This document shows positions 7,248 to 18,220 of a stretch of 64,000 nt of DNA, one piece after another (position 1 is the first letter of the stretch; each line of letters begins with the position of its first letter). The notes beneath the pieces are model-generated. The model saw only the letters and a program-made list of their open reading frames with translations, was not told where the DNA came from and searched no databases. The DNA comes from Mycobacterium sp. E3251 (GTDB lineage: Bacteria; Actinomycetota; Actinomycetes; Mycobacteriales; Mycobacteriaceae), in contig NZ_LZJF01000060.1 of the NCBI RefSeq assembly GCF_001666835.1, forward strand, positions 20,607-84,606. The letters are read 5' to 3'. The translations under genes and the position numbers were made by a program.

Positions 7248-8675
7248 CTAGAGCGCTTTCAGTTCCTCGGCGACCTCGGTCACCGACTTCTTCGCATCCC
7301 CGAACAGCATCGTCGTCCCGTCGGCGTAGAACAGCGGGTTGTCGATGCCCGCGAACCCGGAATTCATCGACCGCTTGAGCACGATCACCGACTTGGCTTT
7401 GTCCACGTTCAGGATGGGCATGCCGTATATCGGACTCGATTGCTCGTTGCGGGCCGCCGGGTTGGTGACGTCGTTGGCGCCGATGACGATCGCGACGTCG
7501 GTGCGGGAGAACTCGTCGTTGATGTCGTCCATGTCCTTCATGGCGTCGTAGTCGACTTCCGCCTCGGCCAGCAGCACGTTCATGTGACCGGGCATCCGCC
7601 CCGCGACCGGGTGAATGGCGTACTTCACCGGCACGCCCTTTTCCTCCAGCAGGCTGGCCATGTCCTTGACGGCGTGCTGGGCCTGCGCGACCGCCAAGCC
7701 GTAGCCGGGCACCACGATCACCTGGTTGGCGTACGCCATCTGGATCGCGGCGTCGGCGGCCGAGGTCGCCTTGACGTGTTTGTCGCCGCCGTCCCCGCCG
7801 GCGCCCGGGGCCACGCCCCCACCGCCGAAACCGCCGGCGACGATCGCCGGGATGGAACGGTTCATCGCCTTGGCCATCAGGTTGGTCAGGATCGAACCGG
7901 ACGCGCCGACGATCATGCCGGCCACGATCATCGCGGTGTTGTTGAGCGCCAGACCGGCCGCCGCGGCCGACAGCCCGGTCATCGCGTTGAGCAGCGAGAT
8001 GACCACCGGCATGTCGGCGCCGCCGATGGGCAGCACCACCATCAGGCCGAGCACACCCGCGGCGACGAGGAGGCCGATCATCCACCAGAGCGACGCCCCA
8101 CCTGTCCCGGGATGGGCGTGGATGCCGACGATGACCGCGGCGGCCACCGCCGCCGCCAGCAGCAGCAGGTTGATCGGTTGCTGAACCTTGCCGAAGCCGA
8201 TCGGCGAGCCGGAGATGATCTCCTGCAGCTTGCCGAAGGCGATGATCGATCCCCAGAACGAGATCGACCCGATGATCGCGGCGAACAGCGACGCGACCAC
8301 GATGTGAACGGTCGGCGACTCCCCGTGTTGGAACGCCGAAAATCCTTTGGTCTCAATGAATTCCGCCAGCGCGATGAGCGCGACGGTGCCGCCGCCGACG
8401 CCGTTGAAGAACGCCACCAGCTGCGGCATGGCGGTCATCTTGGTCAGCCGCGCCGGCGGCACACCAAGCACGACGCCCACGACCAGGCCGGCGATGATGA
8501 GCACCCACGACTCGGTGTGCCGGATCTTGATCAGGGTCGCGGCGACCGCGATGGCCATGCCGACCGCGGCGATCAGGTTGCCCCGCACCGCGGTCTTGGG
8601 CCCGGTCAGGCCCATCAAGCCGTAGATGAAGAGGGCGAACGAAATGATGTAGAGAACGGTGACCAAATAGTTCAT
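7248..8675 (-). CDS. pntB: Proton-translocating NAD(P) transhydrogenase subunit beta
   Basis: PntB, 475 residues, the usual length. The first ~270 residues contain about nine membrane segments (VLYIISFALFIYGLMGLTG, WVLIIAGLVVGVVLGV, and others), including the proton channel of domain II. The C-terminal ~180 residues form the NADP(H)-binding domain III, with VIVVPGYGLAVAQAQHAV as its glycine-rich turn and VIGANDVTNPAA for NADP. With PntAa and PntAb it couples proton re-entry to hydride transfer from NADH to NADP+. The ATG at 8675 overlaps the pntAb stop by 4 nt (ATGA), indicating translational coupling. It is the last gene of pntAa-pntAb-pntB. Confidence 0.97.
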   Translation of the reverse strand: MNYLVTVLYIISFALFIYGLMGLTGPKTAVRGNLIAAVGMAIAVAATLIKIRHTESWVLIIAGLVVGVVLGVPPARLTKMTAMPQLVAFFNGVGGGTVALIALAEFIETKGFSAFQHGESPTVHIVVASLFAAIIGSISFWGSIIAFGKLQEIISGSPIGFGKVQQPINLLLLAAAVAAAVIVGIHAHPGTGGASLWWMIGLLVAAGVLGLMVVLPIGGADMPVVISLLNAMTGLSAAAAGLALNNTAMIVAGMIVGASGSILTNLMAKAMNRSIPAIVAGGFGGGGVAPGAGGDGGDKHVKATSAADAAIQMAYANQVIVVPGYGLAVAQAQHAVKDMASLLEEKGVPVKYAIHPVAGRMPGHMNVLLAEAEVDYDAMKDMDDINDEFSRTDVAIVIGANDVTNPAARNEQSSPIYGMPILNVDKAKSVIVLKRSMNSGFAGIDNPLFYADGTTMLFGDAKKSVTEVAEELKAL

Positions 8676-9001
8676 TTCGCCGCCAGGTCTTCGGTCTTTA
8701 CGGGCGCGGCCTTCTTCTTGCCTTTGAACATGCCCAGCATCCGGTCGGTGACGATGAAGCCGCCGATCACGTTGAGCGTCCCGAACACCACCGCGACGAA
8801 CAGGATGATCTGCACCGCCAGCGATGGATGTTCAACCTCGCCGAAGACCACCAGCGCGCCGAGCACCACGATGCCGTGGATGGCGTTGGTCCCCGACATC
8901 AGCGGCGTGTGCAGCGTGTTGGGCACCTTGGAAATGACCGCGAACCCGACGAACCCGGACAGCACCAGGATCGCCAGATTGGCCAACAGCTCGTCGTACA
9001 T
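8672..9001 (-). CDS. pntAb: NAD(P) transhydrogenase alpha subunit, membrane part
   Basis: A 109-residue protein with three to four membrane helices (LLANLAILVLSGFVGFAVI, HGIVVLGALVVFG, VQIILFVAVVFGTLNVIGGF). This is the membrane part of PntA, encoded as a separate gene in mycobacteria and many alphaproteobacteria. The segment SKVPNTLHTPLMSGTNAIHG is the highly conserved signature of the domain. It supplies helices of the proton path of domain II. Start ATG 9001 has GAGGA about 9 nt upstream. Only 2 nt separate it from the pntAa stop, and it overlaps pntB by 4 nt. Confidence 0.96.
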   Translation of the reverse strand: MYDELLANLAILVLSGFVGFAVISKVPNTLHTPLMSGTNAIHGIVVLGALVVFGEVEHPSLAVQIILFVAVVFGTLNVIGGFIVTDRMLGMFKGKKKAAPVKTEDLAAK

Positions 9002-9003
9002 GT

Positions 9004-10101
9004 CTAGGAGTCCTCTTTTCCGGCCCGCGTGACACAGGCCGCCGCGACGACCTCGTCGTCGAAGTCGGGGGCCAGCTTGCCGTCTTTGATCAACAGGTCC
9101 AGGAGCGCCGTGATGTTCTTGCTGTAGAGCTCGCTGGCGTGCTCGGGCATGGTTGCCGGCAGGTTCAGCGGCGAGGCGATGGTGACGTCGTGCTTGACGA
9201 CCGTCCGCCCCGGTTCGGTCAGTTCGCAGTTGCCCCCGGTCTCCCCCGCCAGGTCGACCACCACGCTGCCGGGCTTCATCGACTCCACCGCCGCGGCGGT
9301 CACCAGCCGCGGCGCGGGGCGCCCCGGGACCAACGCGGTGGTGATCACCACGTCGAACCCGGCGATCGCCTTCTCCAGGGATTCCTGCTGCTGGGCGCGT
9401 TCTTCCTCGGTGAGCTCGCGGGCGTACCCGCCCTCACCGGCCGCGTCGATGCCGATGTCGAGCCACTGGGCTCCCACCGAACGGACCTGGTCGGCAACCT
9501 CCGGGCGCACGTCGTAGCCGGAGGTGCGCGCGCCCAGCCGCTTGGCCGTCGCCAGCGCCTGCAACCCGGCCACCCCGACGCCGAGCACCAGCACGCTCGC
9601 CGGCTTCACGGTGCCGGCCGCGGTCGTCAGCATCGGGAAGAACCGGGTCGACTCGGACGCCGCCAGTAGCACGGCCTTATAGCCGGCGACGTTGGCCTGC
9701 GACGACAGCGCATCCATGACCTGGGCGCGCGAGATCCGCGGGATCGCCTCGAGCGCGAACGCCTGCACCCCGGCCTCGGTGAGGGCGCCGATCGAGTTGT
9801 CGGCGTTGCGCGGCGCCAGGAACCCGATCAAGGTCTGCCCGCGGCGCAACCTGCCGACCTCCTCTTTGGTCGGCGGCGCCACCTTGACGACGACGTCGGC
9901 GGCCCAGGCGTCCCCGATGCTGGCGCCGGCCTCGGTGTAGAGCTGGTCAGGGAGCAACGCGCCCTCGCCCGCGCCCGACTCGACCACCACGGCCACACCG
10001 CCGCTGATCAGCGCCGCCACCGCCTTGGGTACCAGCGCGACCCGTCGCTCGTCGGACCCGGACTCGGCGACCACCCCTACCGTCGTCTGCGCATCTGTCA
10101 T
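9004..10101 (-). CDS. pntAa: NAD(P) transhydrogenase alpha subunit, NAD-binding part
   Basis: A 365-residue soluble NAD(H)-binding domain I of the transhydrogenase, related to alanine dehydrogenase. ERRVALVPKAVAALISGG at the N-terminus and the Rossmann turn VLVLGVGVAGLQALATAKRLGA near residue 170 are diagnostic, as is GFLAPRN for the mobile-loop region. It delivers hydride from NADH to NADP+ held in PntB. The start at ATG 10101 lacks a strong ribosome binding site. It is the first gene of the three-gene operon. About 230 bp of non-coding DNA lies upstream, before the NTF2-like gene; I saw no clear promoter in it. Confidence 0.95.
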   Translation of the reverse strand: MTDAQTTVGVVAESGSDERRVALVPKAVAALISGGVAVVVESGAGEGALLPDQLYTEAGASIGDAWAADVVVKVAPPTKEEVGRLRRGQTLIGFLAPRNADNSIGALTEAGVQAFALEAIPRISRAQVMDALSSQANVAGYKAVLLAASESTRFFPMLTTAAGTVKPASVLVLGVGVAGLQALATAKRLGARTSGYDVRPEVADQVRSVGAQWLDIGIDAAGEGGYARELTEEERAQQQESLEKAIAGFDVVITTALVPGRPAPRLVTAAAVESMKPGSVVVDLAGETGGNCELTEPGRTVVKHDVTIASPLNLPATMPEHASELYSKNITALLDLLIKDGKLAPDFDDEVVAAACVTRAGKEDS

Positions 10102-10328
10102 GGCGCGTACATCTGCTTTCCCGCACTTTCCTGCCGTTTGATGTGCCGCTGGCTGGCCGCACGCTTCGCTACCTTAACGCCTGCCGGGTTTCGCCCCGGA
10201 CGTGCGATCGACCGGGCGGGACACCACCGGCGCGGCAGATGGACTCCCGTCGATGGTTCGTTACCCGAGGCGCACGCAGTAGCGGCCGCGGCGTTGTGGA
10301 CCCACAAGACCGCGTTGTGGCCGGTTGG

Positions 10329-10799
10329 CTACCAGAGCGGGATGTCCTGCCCGTGTTCCGCCGCCGGCCGGGGCCCGAAGTAGCGGCGTTCGGACTCGTC
10401 GATCCGCACGTCGTTGATGCTGGCCTCGCGGCGCGCCATCAACCCCGACGGCGAGAACTCCCACAGCTCGTTGCCGTAGCTGCGATACCACTGGCCGCTG
10501 GCGTCGTGGCACTCGTACTGAAACCGCACGGCGATCCGGTTGCCGTGGAAGTCCCACAAACTTTTTCGCAACGCGTAGTCGAGCTCGCGCTGCCACTTGC
10601 GGGTCAGGAACGCCACGATCGCTTCCCGGCCCACGACATGTTCGTCGCGATTGCGCCACTGCGAGTCGGGCGTGTACGCCAGGCTGACGCGGTGCGGATC
10701 GCAGGTGTTCCACGCGTCCTCGGCGGCCTGCACCTTCTCCAGGGCGGTCTCAGCGGTGAACGGGGGGAACGGCGGACGGGATTCGGTCATGGCGTCCAT
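10329..10799 (-). CDS. NTF2-like/DUF1348 protein
   Basis: About 156 residues with the alpha+beta barrel pattern of the NTF2-like superfamily, closest in appearance to DUF1348: [32 protein letters not shown], then [19 protein letters not shown] and [23 protein letters not shown]. Proteins of this type are small soluble enzymes or binding proteins of mostly unknown function. The frame is open to 10850, but two ATG codons at 10799 and 10790 lie next to the conserved start of the domain; neither has a good ribosome binding site. It is transcribed away from fadE2, which begins 149 bases to the right. No function is assigned. Confidence 0.7.
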   Translation of the reverse strand: MDAMTESRPPFPPFTAETALEKVQAAEDAWNTCDPHRVSLAYTPDSQWRNRDEHVVGREAIVAFLTRKWQRELDYALRKSLWDFHGNRIAVRFQYECHDASGQWYRSYGNELWEFSPSGLMARREASINDVRIDESERRYFGPRPAAEHGQDIPLW

Positions 10800-10936
10800 C
10801 GTGCGCCGTCGCGATCGCGGACCACACCTCGAGCCTGCAATCAGGCACACTCCTCGCGGCGTGTCGTGTGCGTGGTTTCAGTGTCGCGAAGGTGACCAAT
10901 AAGGCTCGGCCATATGGGCCGTCGCGGCACGTGTCC

Positions 10937-10942
10937 TATGGT
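10937..10942 (+). promoter_or_regulatory. -10 element for leaderless fadE2
   Basis: TATGGT matches the mycobacterial -10 pattern TANNNT. It is followed by 6 bases (GGCGGC) and then the ATG of fadE2 at 10949. This places the likely transcription start on the A of the start codon, and no ribosome binding site is needed. Inferred from spacing only. Confidence 0.5.
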
Positions 10943-10948
10943 GGCGGC

Positions 10949-12181
10949 ATGGACTTCGCGATGTCGGCCAAAGCCAACGATTACCACAAGCGATTGACCG
11001 ACTTCGTGACCGAGCACGTCTTCCCGGCCGAGGCCGAATACGACAAGTACCGAGACGAGGCCGGCCCCAACGATCACACGGTCCCGCCGATCATCGAGGA
11101 GCTCAAGACCAAGGCCCGGGAGCGCGGCCTGTGGAACCTGTTCCTGCCGGCCGAGTCGGGTTTGACCAACCTGGAATACGCGCCCCTGGCCGAGATCAGC
11201 GGCTGGAGCCTGGAGATCGCCCCCGAGGCGCTCAACTGCGCGGCGCCCGACACCGGCAACATGGAGACCCTGCACCTGTTCGCCACCGAGGAACAGCGCA
11301 AGCAGTGGCTGGAGCCGTTGCTCAACGGTGAGATCCGCAGCGGCTTTTCGATGACCGAGCCGGCGGTCGCCAGCAGCGACGCCCGCAACATCGAGACCTC
11401 CATCGTGCGCGACGGTGGCGACTACGTGATCAACGGCCGCAAGTGGTGGACGTCGGGGGCGTCCGACCCGCGCTGCAAGATCCTCATCGTGATGGGCCGC
11501 ACCAACCCCGAGGCGGCAAGCCACCAGCAGCAGTCGATGGTGCTGGTGCCGATTGACACGCCGGGCGTGACCGTGGTCCGCTCCACCACGGTGTTCGGCT
11601 TCCAGGACCAGCCGGGGCACTGCGAGATCATCTACGACAACGTCCGGGTGCCCGTCACCAACCTGCTGGGCGAAGAGGGCGGGGGCTTCGCGATCGCGCA
11701 GGCGAGGCTGGGCCCGGGCCGCATCCACCACTGCATGCGTGCGCTGGGCGGCTCCGAACGGGCGCTGGCCCTGATGGTGGACCGGGCGCAGAACCGGGTG
11801 GCATTCGGCCGCCCGCTGGCCGAGCAGGGCGTGGTGCGCGAGGCGATTGCCAAGTCCCGCAACGAGATCGATCAGGCGCGGCTGTTGTGCGAGAAGGCGG
11901 CGTGGACGATCGACCAGCATGGGAATAAGGCCGCGCACACGCTGGTCTCGCAGATCAAGGCGGTCGCGCCGCAGGTGGCGTGCAACGTGATCGACCGTGC
12001 TATTCAGGTGCACGGGGCCGCGGGCGTCAGCGAGGACACGGTGCTGGCCCGCATGTACGCCTGGCACCGGGCGATGCGCCTCTTCGACGGTCCCGACGAG
12101 GTACACATGCGGACCATCGCGCGCGCCGAGCTCGGCCGGGAGAAGTCCCCGCTCGCCGCGGCGGTCACCTCGCATGACTGA
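10949..12181 (+). CDS. fadE2: Acyl-CoA dehydrogenase (FadE2-like)
   Basis: A 410-residue acyl-CoA dehydrogenase of the ACAD10/11-like group. The flavin-binding signature GFSMTEPAVASSDARN lies near residues 132-147. INGRKWWTSGASDPRCK, RLGPGRIHHCMRALGGSERAL and IQVHGAAGVSEDTVLARMYAWHRAM complete the family pattern. It would oxidise an acyl-CoA to the enoyl-CoA with transfer to ETF. Starting at ATG 10949 removes an unlikely N-terminal extension. The start appears leaderless. The last 8 bases overlap ptbB, as in the Rv0154c-Rv0153c pair of M. tuberculosis. Chain-length or ring specificity cannot be read. Confidence 0.92.
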   Translation: MDFAMSAKANDYHKRLTDFVTEHVFPAEAEYDKYRDEAGPNDHTVPPIIEELKTKARERGLWNLFLPAESGLTNLEYAPLAEISGWSLEIAPEALNCAAPDTGNMETLHLFATEEQRKQWLEPLLNGEIRSGFSMTEPAVASSDARNIETSIVRDGGDYVINGRKWWTSGASDPRCKILIVMGRTNPEAASHQQQSMVLVPIDTPGVTVVRSTTVFGFQDQPGHCEIIYDNVRVPVTNLLGEEGGGFAIAQARLGPGRIHHCMRALGGSERALALMVDRAQNRVAFGRPLAEQGVVREAIAKSRNEIDQARLLCEKAAWTIDQHGNKAAHTLVSQIKAVAPQVACNVIDRAIQVHGAAGVSEDTVLARMYAWHRAMRLFDGPDEVHMRTIARAELGREKSPLAAAVTSHD

Positions 12182-12998
12182 AACACTGCGGGAGCTGTCC
12201 GGCGCGTGGAACTTTCGCGATGTCGCCGATGAGACACCCGGGCTACGGCCCGGACGGCTGTTCCGGTCCGGTGAGCTAAGCCGCCTCGACGACGAGGGCC
12301 GCGCGACACTGCGCGAGTTGGCCATCACCGACGTCGCCGATCTGCGCGCCGCACGCGAGGTTGCCCGCCGCGGACCGGGATTGGTTCCCGACGGCGTCGA
12401 CATCCATCTGCTGCCCTTTCCCGACCTTGGTGACGAGGAGCAGACCGAAGACGACGCGCCACACGAGACCGCGTTTCGGCGGCTGTTCGCTGGCGATCCC
12501 GACCAGTCCGACGAGGCCGTCAACGAGGCGGCCGTCCGCCACATGATCGACGAATACCGGCAATTCCCGTTTCGCAACGGAGCGCAACGCGCTGTGCACC
12601 ATGTCTTTTCGTTGCTGGCAGCCGGGCGTGCGGTGCTCACCCACTGCTTTGCGGGCAAGGACCGCACCGGCTTTGTGATCGCCACGGTGCTGGAGACGGT
12701 CGGCATCGATCGCGACACCATCGTCGCCGACTACCTGCGCAGCAACGCCGCGGTACCTCAACTGCGAGACCACATCTACGAGATGATCCAGCAGCGCTCC
12801 GACGTCGAGCTGACCCCGGAGGTCGTGACGTTCACCAAGGCGCGCCTCGCCGACGGTGTCCTCGGCGTCCGCCCGGAGTATCTGGCGGCCGCGCGCCAAG
12901 CGATCGATGAGACGTACGGCTCGCTGGACGCCTATCTGCGCGACGCAGGCATTGCGCAGGCGGTGGTGGACCGCCTGCGCAACGAACTGCTCGTCTGA
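12174..12998 (+). CDS. ptbB: Tyrosine/phosphoinositide phosphatase PtbB (MptpB)
   Basis: A 274-residue phosphatase with the active-site loop HCFAGKDRTG at residues 157-166: Cys158 nucleophile and Arg164 in the CX5R arrangement. The lysine in the loop (AGKDR) gives triple-specificity or phosphoinositide activity in MptpB. N-terminal NFRDVADETPGLRPGRLFRSGELS and the helical lid region (EQTEDDAPHETAFRRLF...) also follow MptpB. In M. tuberculosis the protein is secreted and acts on host phosphoinositides; no Sec signal is visible here either. ATG 12174 lies inside the fadE2 end (8-nt overlap), so the two are translationally linked. Confidence 0.93.
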   Translation: MTETLRELSGAWNFRDVADETPGLRPGRLFRSGELSRLDDEGRATLRELAITDVADLRAAREVARRGPGLVPDGVDIHLLPFPDLGDEEQTEDDAPHETAFRRLFAGDPDQSDEAVNEAAVRHMIDEYRQFPFRNGAQRAVHHVFSLLAAGRAVLTHCFAGKDRTGFVIATVLETVGIDRDTIVADYLRSNAAVPQLRDHIYEMIQQRSDVELTPEVVTFTKARLADGVLGVRPEYLAAARQAIDETYGSLDAYLRDAGIAQAVVDRLRNELLV

Positions 12999-13007
12999 CC
13001 CGGACCG

Positions 13008-13868
13008 CTACAGCTTGAAGTTGGCCTGCTTGGCCGCGGACAGGTCGTCGATCTCCGACCAGTGTGAGGCGACGTCCTCGACCGTCGGCGGCTTGTCGAA
13101 GTTGGCGCCCTCGTTCTGGAACAGCGCCACCCGCTGCACCTTGCCCCCGCCGACGACGAAAACCGAAGCGGTGTTGGGGTTTTCCTCGGTGCACAGGTAG
13201 GCCACCACCGGCGCGACATACTCGGGCGTCAGCTTCTCGAGCACCTCCTTGGGCAGGATGTCCTCGGTCATCCGGGTGGCCGCGATCGGCGCGACGGCGT
13301 TGGCGTGGATGTTGTACTTCGCCCCCTCCTGCGCCAGCGTGTTGATCATGCCGACCAGGCCCAGTTTGGCCGCGCCGTAGTTGGTCTGCCCGAAGTTGCC
13401 GAACAGGCCGCTGGTGGAAGTGGCGACGACGACCCGGCCGTAGCTCTGCTCCCGGAAATGCGGCCAGGCGGCGCGCAGCACGTTGTACCCGCCGTACAGG
13501 TGCACCTTGAGCACGGCGTCCCAGTTCTCGAACGTCATCTTGTGGAAGGTGCCGTCACGCAGGATCCCGGCGTTGCTCACCACGCCGTGCACGGCGCCGA
13601 ACTCGTCGAGTGCCGTCTTGATGATGTTCGCGGCGCCCTCGGGCTCGGCGACGCTGTCGTAGTTGGCGACCGCCCGGCCACCGGCGTCCTTGATCTCGTT
13701 GACGACCTGGTCGGCCATGTTGTGGCCGGCGCCCGTGCCGTCCCGGGACCCGCCGAGGTCGTTGACGACGACGTTGGCCCCCTCGCGGGCCAGGGTCAGG
13801 GCGTATTCACGGCCCAGCCCCCCGCCGGCTCCGGTGACGACGATGACACGATCCTGCACTCCGGGCAT
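13008..13868 (-). CDS. Short-chain dehydrogenase, MFE-2/3-hydroxyacyl-CoA type (Rv0148-like)
   Basis: A 286-residue SDR. VTGAGGGLGREYAL near residues 11-24 is the NAD-binding turn, NDLGG marks the next strand, then SNAG, the catalytic Ser in TSTSGLFGNFGQ, and YGAAK. It resembles the dehydrogenase half of the peroxisomal multifunctional enzyme MFE-2, which acts on 3-hydroxyacyl-CoA; Rv0148 is of this type. AGAGGAA upstream of ATG 13868 is a good ribosome binding site. It lies 54 bases downstream of the aldehyde dehydrogenase gene. It is convergent with ptbB, with 9 bases between the stops. A role in fatty-acid or sterol side-chain oxidation is inferred. Confidence 0.9.
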   Translation of the reverse strand: MPGVQDRVIVVTGAGGGLGREYALTLAREGANVVVNDLGGSRDGTGAGHNMADQVVNEIKDAGGRAVANYDSVAEPEGAANIIKTALDEFGAVHGVVSNAGILRDGTFHKMTFENWDAVLKVHLYGGYNVLRAAWPHFREQSYGRVVVATSTSGLFGNFGQTNYGAAKLGLVGMINTLAQEGAKYNIHANAVAPIAATRMTEDILPKEVLEKLTPEYVAPVVAYLCTEENPNTASVFVVGGGKVQRVALFQNEGANFDKPPTVEDVASHWSEIDDLSAAKQANFKL

Positions 13869-13922
13869 CAGGTTCCTCTCTGAAGTGAAAACTACGGCCT
13901 AGCAAGCGAATTGGAGCAGTGG

Positions 13923-15350
13923 TCAGAACATCCGGCGGGCCATCTTGAAGGCCCGCGCCGTGTACGGCGGGTAGATGAAGCTGGACAGGTCGGGCCGGGT
14001 CGGCTTGGTCAACACCGACTTGCGGTGGCTGAACTCCTCGAAGCCGTAGCGCCCGTGATAGGCGCCCATGCCCGATGCGCCGACACCGCCGAACGGCAGC
14101 TTGGCCGTCGACACCTGGAAGGCGAGGTGATTGACCAGCATGCCGCCCGCCGGCACCTCCTTGATCACCCGCTCGCGGGTCTCGCGCGTCTTGGTGAACA
14201 GGTAGGCGGACAACGGCTTGGGCCGCGAGTTGATGAAACGTATTGCGTCATCAAGGGATTGGACGGTGATGACCGGCAGCACAGGTCCGAAGATCTCGTT
14301 CTGCATCAGCGGTCCGTCCGGGTCGGGGTCGACCACGACGGCGGGCTGGATGCGCAGGCTCGACGGGTCACATTTGCCGCCGACGACGACCGTGCCGTCC
14401 CCGCCGGCCAGGTAGCCGCTGATCCGGTCGAACTGACGCTGGTTGACGATCCGCATTCCGTCGGGCTTGTCCGACGTGAACTTCGTGATGGCCGCGCCGA
14501 TCTTGCTCACCAGTTCGTCGCGGATCTTGGCGTCCGCCAACACGTAGTCGGGGGCCACACACGTCTGGCCGGCGTTTAGCAGCTTCATCCAGGCGATCCG
14601 CTTGGCCGCCACGTCCACGTCCGCGTCGGCCGCCACGATCACCGGGCTCTTGCCGCCGAGTTCCAGCGTGCACGGCGTCAGATGCGGCGCGGCGCCTTCG
14701 TAGACCTTGCGACCGATCTCGGTGCCGCCGGTGAACAGCAGGCGGTCCAGGCCCTGCGCGATGAGTTCCTGGCTGACCGAACCGTCGCCCTCCACCACGG
14801 CGATCGCGTCGTTGTCGAGGTATTCGGGCACCAGCTCGGCCATTAGCAGCGCGGACGCGGCGGCGATCTCCGAGGGCTTGAGGATGACGGCGTTACCCGC
14901 GGCGATCGCGCCGACCGCCGGGCCCAGCGTCAGATAGAACGGGTAGTTCCACGCACCGATGATCAGCACGGTGCCGTAGGGCTCGTATTCGATCCAACCG
15001 CGGCCGGGGAGCTGCGGCATCTCGAGCAGCTGATACCTGCGGCGCGTCCACTTGCGAACCCGCTTGGCCGCATACTTCGCTTCGCCTGCCGTCGTTGCGA
15101 TGTCGGCGATGAACGCCTCGAACGGGCTGCGGTCGAGATCGGTGGCGAGAGCGTCCGCGATGGCCGCCTCGTTCTCTTCCATCAGCTTGGCCAGCTGCAA
15201 TAACTGGCGTTTGCGCCACTCGACGTCGCGGGTGCGCCCGCTGGCGAAGGTCTTGCGCAACCGCGCCACGGTCGCGGGGATGTTCGCCGGCTGAGGTGCC
15301 GGCGCGCCATTGGCGGCGGATGTCGTGGGTGTAACCGATTCGGTGGTCAT
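13923..15350 (-). CDS. Aldehyde dehydrogenase, class 3-like (Rv0147-like)
   Basis: A 475-residue aldehyde dehydrogenase. The NAD-binding segment FTGGTEIGRKVYEGA, the catalytic glutamate in LELGGKSPVIV, and the catalytic cysteine in NAGQTCVAPDYVL are all present, as is EIFGPVLPV. The short length and the C-terminal GGVGASGMGAYHGRYGFEEFSHRKSV match the class 3 / fatty-aldehyde group. It oxidises fatty or aromatic aldehydes to acids with NAD(P)+. ATG 15350 with AAGGA 7 nt upstream is preferred over an upstream ATG at 15413. It lies downstream of the methyltransferase genes on one minus-strand run that starts with the pirin gene. Confidence 0.92.
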   Translation of the reverse strand: MTTESVTPTTSAANGAPAPQPANIPATVARLRKTFASGRTRDVEWRKRQLLQLAKLMEENEAAIADALATDLDRSPFEAFIADIATTAGEAKYAAKRVRKWTRRRYQLLEMPQLPGRGWIEYEPYGTVLIIGAWNYPFYLTLGPAVGAIAAGNAVILKPSEIAAASALLMAELVPEYLDNDAIAVVEGDGSVSQELIAQGLDRLLFTGGTEIGRKVYEGAAPHLTPCTLELGGKSPVIVAADADVDVAAKRIAWMKLLNAGQTCVAPDYVLADAKIRDELVSKIGAAITKFTSDKPDGMRIVNQRQFDRISGYLAGGDGTVVVGGKCDPSSLRIQPAVVVDPDPDGPLMQNEIFGPVLPVITVQSLDDAIRFINSRPKPLSAYLFTKTRETRERVIKEVPAGGMLVNHLAFQVSTAKLPFGGVGASGMGAYHGRYGFEEFSHRKSVLTKPTRPDLSSFIYPPYTARAFKMARRMF

Positions 15351-15482
15351 CGTTGTCCTTCCCCTGCTTCGGTCATCCCCGATGCGCCCGCTGCTCATCT
15401 CACGAGCGCTCATGGGTGATAACCGCGATCCTAACCATCCGGTTGGGAGAGCAGTAGAAAGGATCTGACCCGGCGAACCGGC

Positions 15483-15598
15483 TCAGGGTTTGGCCGCCGT
15501 CACGAAACTGTTCGCGAACGGCCGGTCCTCCGGTTGCCTCACCGCGGTGGCGCCGACGCTGGTGGCGACGTCCCAGGAGTCGTCCAGCGTGCGGGGCA

Positions 15599-15599
<1 letters not shown>
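15483..15599 (-). pseudogene. Internally deleted COG3315 methyltransferase remnant
   Basis: A 38-residue frame. Its first 20 residues (MPRTLDDSWDVATSVGATAV) align with the N-terminus of the neighbouring methyltransferase ([24 protein letters not shown] pattern). It then jumps to a C-terminal-looking end, ANSFVTAAKP. The S-adenosylmethionine-binding core is absent. The ATG shares one base with the TAA stop of the intact gene upstream (TAATG), so it could still be translated by coupling. It reads as the leftover of a third tandem copy after an in-frame deletion of about 800 bp. It might alternatively be an expressed micro-peptide. Confidence 0.6.
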
Positions 15600-17519
<1,920 letters not shown>

Positions 17520-17582
17520 GTTACCGGGATAAGTTAGTTAGCCTATACGCTTTGTGCGCAACTTCACTGTCCGCGCGAGGGG

Positions 17583-18218
17583 CTAAGCTCCCGGCCGCAG
17601 AAGTCCGCCTTCCATCAGCTGGCGCAGCATTCCGGTCACAGCCAGCATCTGCTGGGGGCTCTCCACCCACCCCGCGTACAAGCCGACGCCGCACATGATG
17701 ACGACCAGCGACTCGATCAGCGCCGACGCGTCGATGTCAGCGGCGACCTCGCCGCGCTCGATCGCGTCCCCGACGACTCGGTCCAGAAATTCCCGGACCG
17801 CCCGGACTGACTCGTTTTCGGTCTTGTTCCATTCCGGGTGCCGCTGCGACTCGAGCACCCCGGAAATTATCAGCGCCGACCCGGCGGGATTCTCGGAATT
17901 CGCTTGCACCGCGGCGGTGATGAATGCCGTCAGCTGCGCCGCCAGTGTGGTTTCGCGGTTGGCAACTTTGATGCCGGTTCCGATGATGGCTTCGTTGGTT
18001 TGCTCCAATACCTCGCGATACAGGGCGCGCTTGCTGGAGAAGTAATGGTTGATGGCCGGGCGCGTCAGATCGGCGCGGGCCGCGATAGCCTGGAACGTCG
18101 CGCCGTCGTAGCCGCGCTCGCTGAACACCAGGCGGGCGGCCCGCATGATCCGCTGGCGCGTCTCATCCGCCTTTGCGGCAGGGGGGCGTCCTGGCCTGCG
18201 ACCCGCCCCTGAAGACAT
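17583..18218 (-). CDS. TetR-family regulator (Rv0144-like)
   Basis: A 211-residue TetR protein. A basic, proline-rich start (GAGRRPGRPPAAKADETRQ) leads into the HTH domain (RIMRAARLVFSERGYDGATFQAIAARADLTRPAINHYFSSKRALY) and a helical ligand domain. A longer frame exists upstream, but it overlaps the pirin gene and lacks sense as protein. ATG 18218 follows the pirin stop by only 2 nt, so the two are cotranscribed and the regulator probably controls pirin and the downstream methyltransferase run. A near-perfect 20-bp palindrome upstream of pirin is the best operator candidate. Confidence 0.88.
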   Translation of the reverse strand: MSSGAGRRPGRPPAAKADETRQRIMRAARLVFSERGYDGATFQAIAARADLTRPAINHYFSSKRALYREVLEQTNEAIIGTGIKVANRETTLAAQLTAFITAAVQANSENPAGSALIISGVLESQRHPEWNKTENESVRAVREFLDRVVGDAIERGEVAADIDASALIESLVVIMCGVGLYAGWVESPQQMLAVTGMLRQLMEGGLLRPGA

Positions 18219-18220
18219 CG

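Noticed and set aside
7440..9032. A 530-codon open frame on the plus strand opposite pntB/pntAb
   Set aside because: Low-complexity His/Arg/Asp-rich product with no family pattern; it is a shadow of the high-GC pnt genes on the other strand.
10138..10383. An 81-codon plus-strand frame upstream of the NTF2-like gene
   Set aside because: Half of it is antisense to the NTF2-like gene, no ribosome binding site and no conserved pattern.
10841..12721. A 626-codon minus-strand open frame over fadE2 and ptbB
   Set aside because: Both plus-strand genes have complete active-site motifs; the frame has no domain.
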